The notes under the pieces: model-generated | Told to the model about the DNA's origin: nothing | Databases searched by the model: none | What the model saw: the letters and a program-made list of their open reading frames with translations, nothing else | Position numbers and translations under genes: made by a program | Assembly: GCA_964023205.1 (NCBI GenBank) | Contig: OZ026835.1 | Span: forward strand, 24,937,817 to 25,001,816 | Length of the DNA stretch: 64,000 nt | Source: Lutraria lutraria | Taxonomy: Eukaryota > Mollusca > Bivalvia > Venerida > Mactridae | Direction: 5' to 3' | Part shown: piece after piece, positions 10,482 to 24,215 of the stretch | Layout: each line of letters opens with the position of its first letter | Numbering within the stretch: the stretch's first letter is position 1

Positions 10482-10638
10482 GGTAACGCCCTAAAATGGC
10501 GGTAACGGAGTAAAGCCCCAACATCCAGATAGTAGACACTGGGATTTGGTAGGTCTTTCCATACACTTTCAGAAAAACATACTGTAGAAAAATGCCTCCG
10601 GGGGGGGGGGAGGGGGGGTATTGGTGCCCCATAGTCTA
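10482..10638 (-). repeat. TE1 right terminal inverted repeat, with G-run
   Basis: Inverted partner of the left end. The plus strand has GCCTCC followed by G11-A-G7 (10600-10618), longer than the C8 run at the left, so the homopolymer has expanded on this side. Confidence 0.8.
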
Positions 10639-10641
10639 TTA
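10639..10641. other. TE1 right target-site duplication (TTA)
   Basis: Followed by CATACATATG, the normal continuation of the monomer. Confidence 0.9.
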
Positions 10642-11039
10642 CATACATATGTAACCGTCTATATAATTGATATTAAAACAAATTGTTACTTTAACACACG
10701 CGCTGCTTGTGGAATTCACAGTAAGATACCTACGTACCATATGCACATTGCCGCCAACGACAACAACCCAACACGCAATGATAACACTATACAGCAGCCT
10801 TGATTGGTACATAGTGCAACATATCAAACTAAAGCCATACGGCTGGTTTCGTTACAGTAACCCCACGTGAAATGCGATTAACAATCGCTATTATTGCAGA
10901 AATGAATATTAATTAATGCAAAACGTACACAATGCGCTGTTTCTATTTCATTTAAATTGCAAGAAACAAACGCCAAGCGATTGCGGAACTGTTTGAAGCC
11001 TGCATAACACTAACGAATGAAAAAAGAAAGAAAAAAAAA

Positions 11040-11130
11040 GATCCGTGGCCGGCCTCGAACCCGCCACAAAAAGTCTGTCTGTCTCGAAAGCTTTCAATGT
11101 CCGACGCTTTACCGACTGCGCCATAGCGGC
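11040..11130 (-). ncRNA. tRNA-like Pol III unit, copy 7 (class B)
   Basis: Lies in the monomer split by TE1, 402 bp right of the element. The unit itself is intact. Confidence 0.6.
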
Positions 11131-12228
11131 ACACTGTCTGACGAGAATCGGAACATATATATCAAGATTTTTGTGCACGTGTTCGGTTGAGTGGTTTCAT
11201 ATTACTGTAAACTTGGCAAGTTTTACGATATCAGAAATTACTGTAAGAGACAAACATAATATATGACAAAAACATCCATTTCCCTTGGTGTCCTTGATGC
11301 TCGGTGGGTGCGTTTCCTATACGTAATTGGGTTACTTCCCTTTGTCGATGAAGCACGTTTATGCGTGTTCGTTACCTTCAGGGTGTGATAAAAATGAGCG
11401 CATATTACCAAATATAAATCGACTCGACTGAATGCAATCTAAGAATGTGAAAACGAAGGAATGACATTTCAATAAAGTCGTCTTCTTACACATACCCATG
11501 CTTATATAGTTCCTACCTAGCATGGGGCGTAGTGGGTGTTTGACACAAGACGGCCCCCAAATCAGTGGGACAGTTCTCTCCGCATATGCTTACTTACATT
11601 CTTAATTTGTTAAGTTCGCAAATATATGAAACACAATTTCAACGCGGTGCCTGGTCTCCCTCATTCAATTTGGAATTGTTCTGCGATTAATCGGTTCCAC
11701 TATTCTCAGACTGATAGTTTTTAAATAAATGCAATTCGGTAATGCAAGTACATCAATGTACATGCACCAACATACTATTATACTTACTCACCTAATTATA
11801 TGTATACTGATTCACCATGTGTCCGACATACATACATATGTAACCGTCTATATAATTGATATTAAAACAAATTGTTACTTTAACACACGCGCTGCTAATG
11901 GAATTCACAGTAAGATACCTACGTACCATATGCACATTGCCGCCAACGACAACAACCAAACACGCAATGATAACGCTATACAGCAGCCTTGATTGGTACA
12001 TAGTGCAACATATCAAACTAAAGCCATACGGCTGGTTTCGTTACAGTAACCCCACGTGAAATGCGATTAACAATCGCTATTATTGCAGAAATGAATATTA
12101 ATTAATGCAAAACGTACACAATGCGCTGTTTCTATTTCATTTAAATTGCAAGAAACAAACGCCAAGCGATTGCGGAACTGTTTGAAGCCTGCATAACACT
12201 AACGAATGAATAAAGAAAGAAAAAAAAA

Positions 12229-12319
12229 GATCCGTGGCCGGCCTCGAACCCGCCACAAAAAGTCTGTCTGTCTCGAAAGCTTTCAATGTCCGACGCTTTA
12301 CCGACTGCGCCATAGCGGC
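12229..12319 (-). ncRNA. tRNA-like Pol III unit, copy 8 (class C)
   Basis: Shares the GAATAAAGAAAG flank with copy 5. The 5' leader has CACTTTCTG for CACTGTCTG. Confidence 0.58.
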
Positions 12320-13423
12320 ACACTTTCTGACGAGAATCGGAACATATATATCAAGATTTTTGTGCACGTGTTCGGTTGAGTGGTTTCATATTACTGTAAA
12401 TTTGGCAAGTTTTATGATATCAGAAATTACTGTAAGAGACAAACATAATATATGACAAAAACATCCATTTCCCTTGGTGTCCTTGATGCTCGGTGGGTGC
12501 GTTTCCTATACGTAATTGGGTTACTTCCCTTTGTCGATGATGCACGTTTATGCGTGTTCGTTACCTTCAGGGTGTGATAAAAATGAGCGCATATTACCAA
12601 ATATAAATCGACTCGACTGAATGCAATCTAAGAATGTGAAAACGAAGGAATGACATTTCAATAAAGTCGTCTTCTTACACATACCCATGCTTATATAGTT
12701 CCTACCTAGCATGGGGCGTAGTGGGTGTTTGACACAAGACGGCCCCCAAATCAGTGGGACAGTTCTCTCCGCATATGCTTACTTACATTCTTAATTTGTT
12801 AAGTTCGCAAATATATGAAACACAATTTCAACGCGGTGCCTGGTCTCCCTCATTCAATTTGGAAATGTTCTGCGATTAATCCGTTCCACTATTCTCAGAC
12901 CGATAGTTTTTAAATAAATGCAATTCGGTAATGCAAGTACATCAATGTACATGCACCAAACATACTATTATACTTACTCACCTAATTATATGTATACTAT
13001 ACTGATTCACCATGTGTCCGACTTACATACATATGTAACCGTCTATATAATTGATATTAAAACAAATTGTTACTTTAACACACGCGCTGCTTATGGAATT
13101 CACAGTAAGATACCTACGTACCATATGCACATTGCCGCCAACGACAACAACCCAACACGCAATGATAACACTATACAGCAGCCTTGATTGGTACATAGTG
13201 CAACATATCAAACTAAAGTTATACGGCTGGTTTCGTTACAGTAACCCCACGTGAAATGCGATTAACAATCGCTATTATTGCAGAAATGAATATTAATTAA
13301 TGCAAAACGTACACAATGCGCTGTTTCTATTTCATTTAAATTGCAAGAAACAAACGCCAAGCGATTGCGGAACTGTTTGAAGCCTGCATAACACTAACGA
13401 ATGAAAAAAGAAAGAAAAAAAAA

Positions 13424-13514
13424 GATCCGTGGCCGGCCTCGAACCCTCCACAAAAAGTCTGTCTGTCTCGAAAGCTTTCACTGTCCGACGCTTTACCGAC
13501 TGCGCCATAGCGGC
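13424..13514 (-). ncRNA. tRNA-like Pol III unit, copy 9 (class A)
   Basis: Intact boxes. Confidence 0.6.
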
Positions 13515-14612
13515 ACACTGTCTGACGAGAATCGGAACATATATATCAAGATTTTTGTGCACGTGTTCGGTTGAGTGGTTTCATATTACTGTAAACTTGG
13601 CAAGTTTTACGATATCAGAAATTACTGTAAGAGACAAACATAATATATGACAAAAACATCCATTTCCCTTGATGTCCTTGATGCTCGGTGGGTGCGTTTC
13701 CTATACGTAATTGGGTTACTTCCCTTTGACGATGATGCACGTTTATGCGTGTTCGTTACCTTCAGGGTGTGATAAAAATGAGCGCATATTACCAAATATA
13801 AATCGACTCGACTGAATGCAATCTAAGAATGTGAAAACGAAGGAATGACATTTCAATAAAGTCGTCTTCTTACACATACCCATGCTTATATAGTTCCTAC
13901 CTAGCATGGGGCGTAGTGGGTGTTTGACACAAGACGGCCCCCAAATCAGTGGGACAGTTCTCTCCGCATATGCTTACTTACATTCTTAATTTGTTAAGTT
14001 CGCAAATATATGAAACACAATTTCAACGCGGTGCCTGGTCTCCCTCATTCAATTTGGAATTGTTCTGCGATTAATCGGTTCCACTATTCTCAGACTGATA
14101 GTTTTTAAATAAATGCAATTCGGTAATGCAAGTACATCAATGTACATGCACCAACATACTATTATACTTACTCACCTAATTATATGTATACTAATTCACC
14201 ATGTGTCCGACTTACATACATATGTAACCGTCTATATAATTGATATTAAAACAAATTGTTACTTTAACACACGCGCTGCTTGTGGAATTCACAGTAAGAT
14301 ACCTACGTACCATATGCACATTGCCGCCAACGACAACAACCCAACACGCAATGATAACACTATACAGCAGCCTTGATTGGTACATAGTGCAACATATCAA
14401 ACTAAAGCCATACGGCTGGTTTCGTTACAGTAACCCCACGTGAAATGCGATTAACAATCGCTATTATTGCAGAAATGAATATTAATTAATGCAAAACGTA
14501 CACAATGCGCTGTTTCTATTTCATTTAAATTGCAAGAAACAAACGCCAAGCGATTGCGGAACTGTTTGAAGCCTGCATAACACTAACGAATGAAAAAAGA
14601 AAGAAAAAAAAA

Positions 14613-14703
14613 GATCCGTGGCCGGCCTCGAACCCGCCACAAAAAGTCTGTCTGTCTCGAAAGCTTTCAATGTCCGACGCTTTACCGACTGCGCCATAGC
14701 GGC
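14613..14703 (-). ncRNA. tRNA-like Pol III unit, copy 10 (class B)
   Basis: Intact boxes. Confidence 0.6.
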
Positions 14704-15801
14704 ACACTGTCTGACGAGAATCGGAACATATATATCAAGATTTTTGTGCACGTGTTCGGTTGAGTGGTTTCATATTACTGTAAACTTGGCAAGTTTTACG
14801 ATATCAGAAATTACTGTAAGAGACAAACATAATATATGACAAAAACATCCATTTCCCTTGGTGTCCTTGATGCTCGGTGGGTGCGTTTCCTATACGTAAT
14901 TGGGTTACTTCCCTTTGTCGATGATGCACGTTTATGCGTGTTCGTTACCTTCAGGGTGTGATAAAAATGAGCGCATATTACCAAATATAAATCGACTCGA
15001 CTGAATGCAATCTAAGAATGTGAAAACGAAGGAATGACATTTCAATAAAGTCGTCTTCTTACACATACCCATGCTTATATAGTTCCTACCTAGCATGGGG
15101 CGTAGTGGGTGTTTGACACAAGACGGCCCCCAAATCAGTGGGACAGTTCTCTCCGCATATGCTTACTTACATTCTTAATTTGTTAAGTTCGCAAATATAT
15201 GAAACACAATTTCAACGCGGTGCCTGGTCTCCCTCATTCAATTTGGAAATGTTCTGCGATTAATCCGTTCCACTATTCTCAGACCGATAGTTTTTAAATA
15301 AATGCAATTCGGTAATGCAAGTACATCAATGTACATGCACCAACATACTATTATACTTACTCACCTAATTATATGTATACTGATTCACCATGTGTCCGAC
15401 TTACATACATATGTAACCGTCTATATAATTGATATTAAAACAAATTGTTACTTTAACACACGCGCTGCTTATGGAATTCACAGTAAGATACCTACGTACC
15501 ATATGCACATTGCCGCCAACGACAACAACCCAACACGCAATGATAACACTATACAGCAGCCTTGATTGGTACATAGTGCAACATATCAAACTAAAGTTAT
15601 ACGGCTGGTTTCGTTACAGTAACCCCACGTGAAATGCGATTAACAATCGCTATTATTGCAGAAATGAATATTAATTAATGCAAAACGTACACAATGCGCT
15701 GTTTCTATTTCATTTAAATTGCAAGAAACAAACGCCAAGCGATTGCGGAACTGTTTGAAGCCTGCATAACACTAACGAATGAAAAAAGAAAGAAAAAAAA
15801 A

Positions 15802-15892
15802 GATCCGTGGCCGGCCTCGAACCCTCCACAAAAAGTCTGTCTGTCTCGAAAGCTTTCACTGTCCGACGCTTTACCGACTGCGCCATAGCGGC
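15802..15892 (-). ncRNA. tRNA-like Pol III unit, copy 11 (class A)
   Basis: Intact boxes. Confidence 0.6.
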
Positions 15893-16990
15893 ACACTGTC
15901 TGACGAGAATCGGAACATATATATCAAGATTTTTGTGCACGTGTTCGGTTGAGTGGTTTCATATTACTGTAAACTTGGCAAGTTTTACGATATCAGAAAT
16001 TACTGTAAGAGACAAACATAATATATGACAAAAACATCCATTTCCCTTGGTGTCCTTGATGCTCGGTGGGTGCGTTTCCTATACGTAATTGGGTTACTTC
16101 CCTTTGACGATGATGCACGTTTATGCGTGTTCGTTACCTTCAGGGTGTGATAAAAATGAGCGCATATTACCAAATATAAATCGACTCGACTGAATGCAAT
16201 CTAAGAATGTGAAAACGAAGGAATGACATTTCAATAAAGTCGTCTTCTTACACATACCCATGCTTATATAGTTCCTACCTAGCATGGGGCGTAGTGGGTG
16301 TTTGACACAAGACGGCCCCCAAATCAGTGGGACAGTTCTCTCCGCATATGCTTACTTACATTCTTAATTTGTTAAGTTCGCAAATATATGAAACACAATT
16401 TCAACGCGGTGCCTGGTCTCCCTCATTCAATTTGGAATTGTTCTGCGATTAATCGGTTCCACTATTCTCAGACTGATAGTTTTTAAATAAATGCAATTCG
16501 GTAATGCAAGTACATCAATGTACATGCACCAACATACTATTATACTTACTCACCTAATTATATGTATACTAATTCACCATGTGTCCGACTTACATACATA
16601 TGTAACCGTCTATATAATTGATATTAAAACAAATTGTTACTTTAACACACGCGCTGCTTGTGGAATTCACAGTAAGATACCTACGTACCATATGCACATT
16701 GCCGCCAACGACAACAACCCAACACGCAATGATAACACTATACAGCAGCCTTGATTGGTACATAGTGCAACATATCAAACTAAAGCCATACGGCTGGTTT
16801 CGTTACAGTAACCCCACGTGAAATGCGATTAACAATCGCTATTATTGCAGAAATGAATATTAATTAATGCAAAACGTACACAATGCGCTGTTTCTATTTC
16901 ATTTAAATTGCAAGAAACAAACGCCAAGCGATTGCGGAACTGTTTGAAGCCTGCATAACACTAACGAATGAAAAAAGAAAGAAAAAAAAA

Positions 16991-17081
16991 GATCCGTGGC
17001 CGGCCTCGAACCCGCCACAAAAAGTCTGTCTGTCTCGAAAGCTTTCAATGTCCGACGCTTTACCGACTGCGCCATAGCGGC
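16991..17081 (-). ncRNA. tRNA-like Pol III unit, copy 12 (class B)
   Basis: Intact boxes; last class B copy before the class D run. Confidence 0.6.
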
Positions 17082-18179
17082 ACACTGTCTGACGAGAATC
17101 GGAACATATATATCAAGATTTTTGTGCACGTGTTCGGTTGAGTGGTTTCATATTACTGTAAACTTGGCAAGTTTTACGATATCAGAAATTACTGTAAGAG
17201 ACAAACATAATATATGACAAAAACATCCATTTCCCTTGGTGTCCTTGATGCTCGGTGGGTGCGTTTCCTATACGTAATTGGGTTACTTCCCTTTGTCGAT
17301 GATGCACGTTTATGCGTGTTCGTTACCTTCAGGGTGTGATAAAAATGATCGCATATTACCAAATATAAATCGACTCGACTGAATGCAATCTAAGAATGTG
17401 AAAACGAAGGAATGACATTTCAATAAAGTCGTCTTCTTACACATACCCATGCTTATATAGTTCCTACCTAGCATGGGGCGTAGTGGGTGTTTGACACAAG
17501 ACGGCCCCCAAATCAGTGGGACAATTCTCTCCGCATATATTTACTTACATTCTTAATTTGTTAAGTTCGCAAATATATGAAACACAATTTCAACGCGGTG
17601 CCTGGTCTCCCTCATTCAATTTGGAATTGTTCTGCGATTAATCGGTTCCACTATTCTCAGACTGATAGTTTTTAAATAAATGCAATTCGGTAATGCAAGT
17701 ACATCAATGTACATGCACCAACATACTATTATACTTACTCACCTAATTATATGTATACTGATTCACCATGTGTCCGACATACATACATATGTAACCGTCT
17801 ATATAATTGATATTAAAACAAATTGTTACTTTAACACACGCGCTGCTTATGGAATTCACAGTAAGATACCTACGTACCATATGCACATTGCCGCCAACGA
17901 CAACAACCCAACACGCAATGATAACACTATACAGCAGCCTTGATTGGTACATAGTGCAACATATCAAACTAAAGCCATACGGCTGGTTTCGTTACAGTAA
18001 CCCCACGTGAAATGCGATTAACAATCGCTATTATTGCAGAAATGAATATTAATTAATGCAAAACGTACACAATGCGCTGTTTCTATTTCATTTAATTTGC
18101 AAGAAACAAACGCCAAGCGATTGCGGAACTGTTTGAAGCCTGCATAACACTAACGAATGAAAAAAGAAAGAAAAAAAAA

Positions 18180-18270
18180 GATCCGTGGCCGGCCTCGAAC
18201 CCGCCACAAAAAGTCTGTCTGTCTCGAAAGCTTCCACTGTCCGACGCTTTACCGACTGCGCCATAGCGGC
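18180..18270 (-). ncRNA. tRNA-like Pol III unit, copy 13 (class D)
   Basis: Class D: CTTCCACTG in place of CTTTCA(A/C)TG, which spoils the GAAAGCTTTC palindrome. Confidence 0.6.
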
Positions 18271-19368
18271 ACACTGTCTGACGAGAATCGGAACATATAT
18301 ATCAAGATTTTTGTGCACGTGTTCGGTTGAGTGGTTTCATATTACTGTAAACTTGGCAAGTTTTACGATATCAGAAATTACTGTAAGAGACAAACATAAT
18401 ATATGACAAAAACATCCATTTCCCTTGGTGTCCTTGATGCTCGGTGGGTGCGTTTCCTATACGTAATTGGGTTACTTCCCTTTGTCGATGATGCACGTTT
18501 ATGCGTGTTCGTTACCTTCAGGGTGTGATAAAAATGATCGCATATTACCAAATATAAATCGACTCGACTGAATGCAATCTAAGAATGTGAAAACGAAGGA
18601 ATGACATTTCAATAAAGTCGTCTTCTTACACATACCCATGCTTATATAGTTCCTACCTAGCATGGGGCGTAGTGGGTGTTTGACACAAGACGGCCCCCAA
18701 ATCAGTGGGACAGTTCTCTCCGCATATACTTACTTACATTCTTAATTTGTTAAGTTCGCAAATATATGAAACACAATTTCAACGCGGTGCCTGGTCTCCC
18801 TCATTCAATTTGGAATTGTTCTGCGATTAATCGGTTCCACTATTCTCAGACTGATAGTTTTTAAATAAATGCAATTCGGTAATGCAAGTACATCAATGTA
18901 CATGCACCAACATACTATTATACTTACTCACCTAATTATATGTATACTTATTCACCATGTGTCCGACATACATACATATGTAACCGTCTATATAATTGAT
19001 ATTAAAACAAATTGTTACTTTAACACACGCGCTGCTTATGGAATTCACAGTAAGATACCTACGTACCATATGTACATTGCCGCCAACGACAACAACCCAA
19101 CACGCAATGATAACACTATACAGCAGCCTTGATTGGTACATAGTGCAACATATCAAACTAAAGCCATACGGCTGGTTTCGTTACAGTAACCCCACGTGAA
19201 ATGCGATTAACAATCGCTATTATTGCAGAAATGAATATTAATTAATGCAAAACGTACACAATGCGCTGTTTCTATTTCATTTAAGTTGCAAGAAACAAAC
19301 GCCAAGCGATTGCGGAACTGTTTGAAGCCTGCATAACACTAACGAATGAAAAAAGAAAGAAAAAAAAA

Positions 19369-19459
19369 GATCCGTGGCCGGCCTCGAACCCGCCACAAAA
19401 AGTCTGTCTGTCTCGAAAGCTTCCACTGTCCGACGCTTTACCGACTGCGCCATAGCGGC
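19369..19459 (-). ncRNA. tRNA-like Pol III unit, copy 14 (class D)
   Basis: Class D, boxes intact. Confidence 0.6.
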
Positions 19460-20557
19460 ACACTGTCTGACGAGAATCGGAACATATATATCAAGATTTT
19501 TGTGCACGTGTTCGGTTGAGTGGTTTCATATTACTGTAAACTTGGCAAGTTTTACGATATCAGAAATTACTGTAAGAGACAAACATAATATATGACAAAA
19601 ACATCCATTTCCCTTGGTGTCCTTGATGCTCGGTGGGTGCGTTTCCTATACGTAATTGGGTTACTTCCCTTTGTCGATGATGCACGTTTATGCGTGTTCG
19701 TTACCTTCAGGGTGTGATAAAAATGATCGCATATTACCAAATATAAATCGACTCGACTGAATGCAATCTAAGAATGTGAAAACAAAGGAATGACATTTCT
19801 ATAAAGTCGTCTTCTTACACATACCCATGCTTATATAGTTCCTACCTAGCATAGGGCGTAGTGGGTGTTTGACACAAGACGGCCCCCAAATCAGTGGGAC
19901 AGTTCTCTCCGCATATGCTTACTTACATTCTTAATTTGTTAAGTTCGCAAATATATGAAACACAATTTCAACGCGGTGCCTGGTCTCCCTCATTCAATTT
20001 GGAATTGTTCTGCGATTAATCGGTTCCACTATTCTCAGACTGATAGTTTTTAAATAAATGCAAGTCGGTAATGCAAGTACATCAATGTACATGCACCAAC
20101 ATACTATTATACTTACTCACCTAATTATATGTATACTGATTCACCATGTGTCCGACATACATACATATGTAACCGTCTATATAATTGATATTAAAACAAA
20201 TTGTTACTTTAACACACGCGCTGCTTATGGAATTCACAGTAAGATACCTACGTACCATATGCACATTGCCGCCAACGACAACAACCCAACACGCAATGAT
20301 AACACTATACAGCAGCCTTGATTGGTACATAGTGCAACATATCAAACTAAAGCCATACGGCTGGTTTCGTAACAGTAACCCCACGTGAAATGCGATTAAC
20401 AATCGCTATTATTGCAGAAATGAATATTAATTAATGCAAAACGTACACAATGCGCTGTTTCTATTTCATTTAATTTGCAAGAAACAAACGCCAAGCGATT
20501 GCGGAACTGTTTGAAGCCTGCATAACACTAACGAATGAAAAAAGAAAGAAAAAAAAA

Positions 20558-20648
20558 GATCCGTGGCCGGCCTCGAACCCGCCACAAAAAGTCTGTCTGT
20601 CTCGAAAGCTTCCACTGTCCGACGCTTTACCGACTGCGCCATAGCGGC
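20558..20648 (-). ncRNA. tRNA-like Pol III unit, copy 15 (class D)
   Basis: Class D, boxes intact. Confidence 0.6.
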
Positions 20649-21746
20649 ACACTGTCTGACGAGAATCGGAACATATATATCAAGATTTTTGTGCACGTGT
20701 TCGGTTGAGTGGTTTCATATTACTGTAAACTTGGCAAGTTTTACGATATCAGAAATTACTGTAAGAGACAAACATAATATATGACAAAAACATCCATTTC
20801 CCTTGGTGTCCTTGATGCTCGGTGGGTGCGTTTCCTATACGTAATTGGGTTACTTCCCTTTGTCGATGATGCACGTTTATGCGTGTTCGTTACCTTCAGG
20901 GTGTGATAAAAATGATCGCATATTACCAAATATAAATCGACTCGACTGAATGCAATCTAAGAATGTGAAAACGAAGGAATGACATTTCAATAAAGTCGTC
21001 TTCTTACACATACCCATGCTTATATAGTTCCTACCTAGCATGGGGCGTAGTGGGTGTTTGACACAAGACGGCCCCCAAATCAGTGGGACAGTTCTCTCCG
21101 CATATACTTACTTACATTCTTAATTTGTTAAGTTCGCAAATATATGAAACACAATTTCAACGCGGTGCCTGGTCTCCCTCATTCAATTTGGAATTGTTCT
21201 GCGATTAATCGGTTCCACTATTCTCAGACTGATAGTTTTTAAATAAATGCAATTCGGTAATGCAAGTACATCAATGTACATGCACCAACATACTATTATA
21301 CTTACTCACCTAATTATATGTATACTTATTCACCATGTGTCCGACATACATACATATGTAACCGTCTATATAATTGATATTAAAACAAATTGTTACTTTA
21401 ACACACGCGCTGCTTATGGAATTCACAGTAAGATACCTACGTACCATATGTACATTGCCGCCAACGACAACAACCCAACACGCAATGATAACACTATACA
21501 GCAGCCTTGATTGGTACATAGTGCAACATATCAAACTAAAGCCATACGGCTGGTTTCGTTACAGTAACCCCACGTGAAATGCGATTAACAATCGCTATTA
21601 TTGCAGAAATGAATATTAATTAATGCAAAACGTACACAATGCGCTGTTTCTATTTCATTTAAGTTGCAAGAAACAAACGCCAAGCGATTGCGGAACTGTT
21701 TGAAGCCTGCATAACACTAACGAATGAAAAAAGAAAGAAAAAAAAA

Positions 21747-21837
21747 GATCCGTGGCCGGCCTCGAACCCGCCACAAAAAGTATGTCTGTCTCGAAAGCTT
21801 CCACTGTCCGACGCTTTACCGACTGCGCCATAGCGGC
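21747..21837 (-). ncRNA. tRNA-like Pol III unit, copy 16 (class D)
   Basis: Class D with AAGTATGTCTG for AAGTCTGTCTG. Confidence 0.6.
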
Positions 21838-22934
21838 ACACTGTCTGACGAGAATCGGAACATATATATCAAGATTTTTGTGCACGTGTTCGGTTGAGTG
21901 GTTTCATATTACTTTAAACTTGGCAAGTTTTACGATATCAGAAATTACTGTAAGAGACAAACATAATATATGACAAAAACATCCATTTCCCTTGGTGTCC
22001 TTGATGCTCGGTGGGTGCGTTTCCTATACGTAATTGGGTTACTTCCCTTTGTCGATGATGCACGTTTATGCGTGTTCGTTACCTTCAGGGTGTGATAAAA
22101 ATGATCGCATATTACCAAATATAAATCGACTCGACTGAATGCAATCTAAGAATGTGAAAACAAAGGAATGACATTTCTATAAAGTCGTCTTCTTACACAT
22201 ACCCATGCTTATATAGTTCCTACCTAGCATAGGGCGTAGTGGGTGTTTGACACAAGACGGCCCCCAAATCAGTGGGACAGTTCTCTCCGCATATGCTTAC
22301 TTACATTCTTAATTTGTTAAGTTCGCAAATATATGAAACACAATTTCAACGCGGTGCCTGGTCTCCCTCATTCAATTTGGAATTGTTCTGCGATTAATCG
22401 GTTCCACTATTCTCAGACTGATAGTTTTTAAATAAATGCAAGTCGGTAATGCAAGTACATCAATGTACATGCACCAACATACTATTATACTTACTCACCT
22501 AATTATATGTATACTGATTCACCATGTGTCCGACTTACATACATATGTAACCGTCTATATAATTGATATTAAAACAAATTGTTACTTTAACACACGCGCT
22601 GCTTATGGAATTCACAGTAAGATACCTACGTACCATATGCACATTGCCGCCAACGACAACAACCCAACACGCAATGATAACACTATACAGCAGCCTTGAT
22701 TGGTACATAGTGCAACATATCAAACTAAAGCCATACGGCTGGTTTCGTTACAGTAACCCCACGTGAAATGCGATTAACAATCGCTATTATTGCAGAAATG
22801 AATATTAATTAATGCAAACGTACACAATGCGCTGTTTCTATTTCATTTAAATTGCAAGAAACAAACGCCAAGCGATTGCGGAACTGTTTGAAGCCTGCAT
22901 AACACTAACGAATGAAAAAAGAAAGAAAAAAAAA

Positions 22935-23025
22935 GATCCGTGGCCGGCCTCGAACCCGCCACAAAAAGTCTGTCTGTCTCGAAAGCTTTCAATGTCCGAC
23001 GCTTTACCGACTGCGCCATAGCGGC
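22935..23025 (-). ncRNA. tRNA-like Pol III unit, copy 17 (class B-like)
   Basis: Returns to the TTCAATG form after the class D run. Confidence 0.6.
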
Positions 23026-24124
23026 ACACTGTCTGACGAGAATCGGAACATATATATCAAGATTTTTGTGCACGTGTTCGGTTGAGTGGTTTCATATTAC
23101 TGTAAACTTGGCAAGTTTTACGATATCAGAAATTACAGTAAGAGACAAACATAATATATGACAAAAACATCCATTTCCCTTGGTGTCCTTGATGCTCGGT
23201 GGGTGCGTTTCCTATACGTAATTGGGTTTCTTCCCTTTGTCGATGATGCACGTTTATGCGTGTTCGTTACCTTCAGGGTGTGATAAAAATGAGCGCATAT
23301 TACCAAATATAAATCGACTCGACTGAATGCAATCTAAGAATGTGAAAACGAAGGAATGACATTTCAATAAAGTCGTCTTCTTACACATAACCATGCTTAT
23401 ATAGTTCCTACCTAGCATGGGGCGTAGTGGGTGTTTGACACAAGACGGCCCCCAAATCAGAGGGACAGTTCTCTCCGCATATGCTTACTTACATTCTTAA
23501 TTTGTTAAGTTCGCAAATATATGAAACACAATTTCAACGCGGTACCTGGTCTCCCTCATTCAATTTGGAATTGTTCTGCGATTAATCGGTTCCACTATTC
23601 TCAGACTGATAGTTTTTAAATAAATGCAATTCGGTAATGCAAGTACATCAATGTACATGCACCAACATACCATTATACTTACTCACCTAATTATATGTAT
23701 ACTAATCCACCATGTGTCCGACTTACATACATATGTAACCGTCTATATAATTGATATTAAAACAAATTGTTACTTTAACACACGCGCTGCTTGTGGAATT
23801 CACAGTAAGATACATACGTACCATATGCACATTGCCGCCAACGACAACAACCCAACACGCAATGATAACACTATACAGCAGCCTTGATTGGTACATAGTG
23901 CAACATATCAAACTAAAGTCATACGGCTGGTTTCGTTACAGTAACCCCACGTGAAATGCGATTAACAATCGCTATTATTGCAGAAATGAATATTAATTAA
24001 TGCAAAACGTACACAATGCGCTGTTTCTATTTCATTTAAATTGCAAGAAACAAACGCCAAGCGATTGCGGAACTGTTTGAAGCCTGCATAACACTAACGA
24101 ATGAAAAAAGAAAGAAAAAAAAAA

Positions 24125-24215
24125 GATCCCTGGCCGGCCTCGAACCCGCCACAAAAAGTCTGTCTGTCTCGAAAGCTTTCAATGTCCGACGCTTTACCGA
24201 CTGCGCCATAGCGGC
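24125..24215 (-). ncRNA. tRNA-like Pol III unit, copy 18
   Basis: GATCCCTGGCC for GATCCGTGGCC at the 3' end. Its monomer shares the variants ACATACGTACC and AATCCACC with the next one. Confidence 0.58.

Larger units (their letters stand above)
7151..10638. mobile_element. TE1: 3488-bp DNA transposon with long imperfect TIRs and TTA duplication
   Basis: The satellite sequence CGACTTACATAC is split into CGACTTA (ending 7150) and TTACATAC (starting 10639), so the target duplication is TTA. The ends are inverted: TAGGCTATGGGC at left, TAGACTATGGGG on the minus strand at right. Homology extends about 155 bp inward with shared blocks CCGGAGGCATTTTT, CAGTGTCTAC and CGTTACC. TTA duplications occur in PIF/Harbinger (TWA) and some CACTA elements; I cannot assign the superfamily. 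The interior is A+T-rich and has no intact transposase, so the copy looks non-autonomous or decayed. Confidence 0.85.
18869..23624. repeat. Dimeric higher-order repeat, class D (2 x ~2378 bp)
   Basis: Rare variants recur at two-monomer spacing. ACAAAGGAATGACATTTCTA with AGCATAGGGCG occurs near 19.78 and 22.16 kb. ATGCAAGTCGG in place of ATGCAATTCGG occurs at 20058 and 22436. TACTTATTCACC occurs near 18.95 and 21.33 kb. These point to a two-monomer amplification unit. Boundaries are approximate. Confidence 0.8.

Noticed and set aside
7151..10638. TE1 as a pure foldback or miniature element
   Set aside because: It contains an ordered decayed coding remnant, so it descends from, or carries, a coding element.
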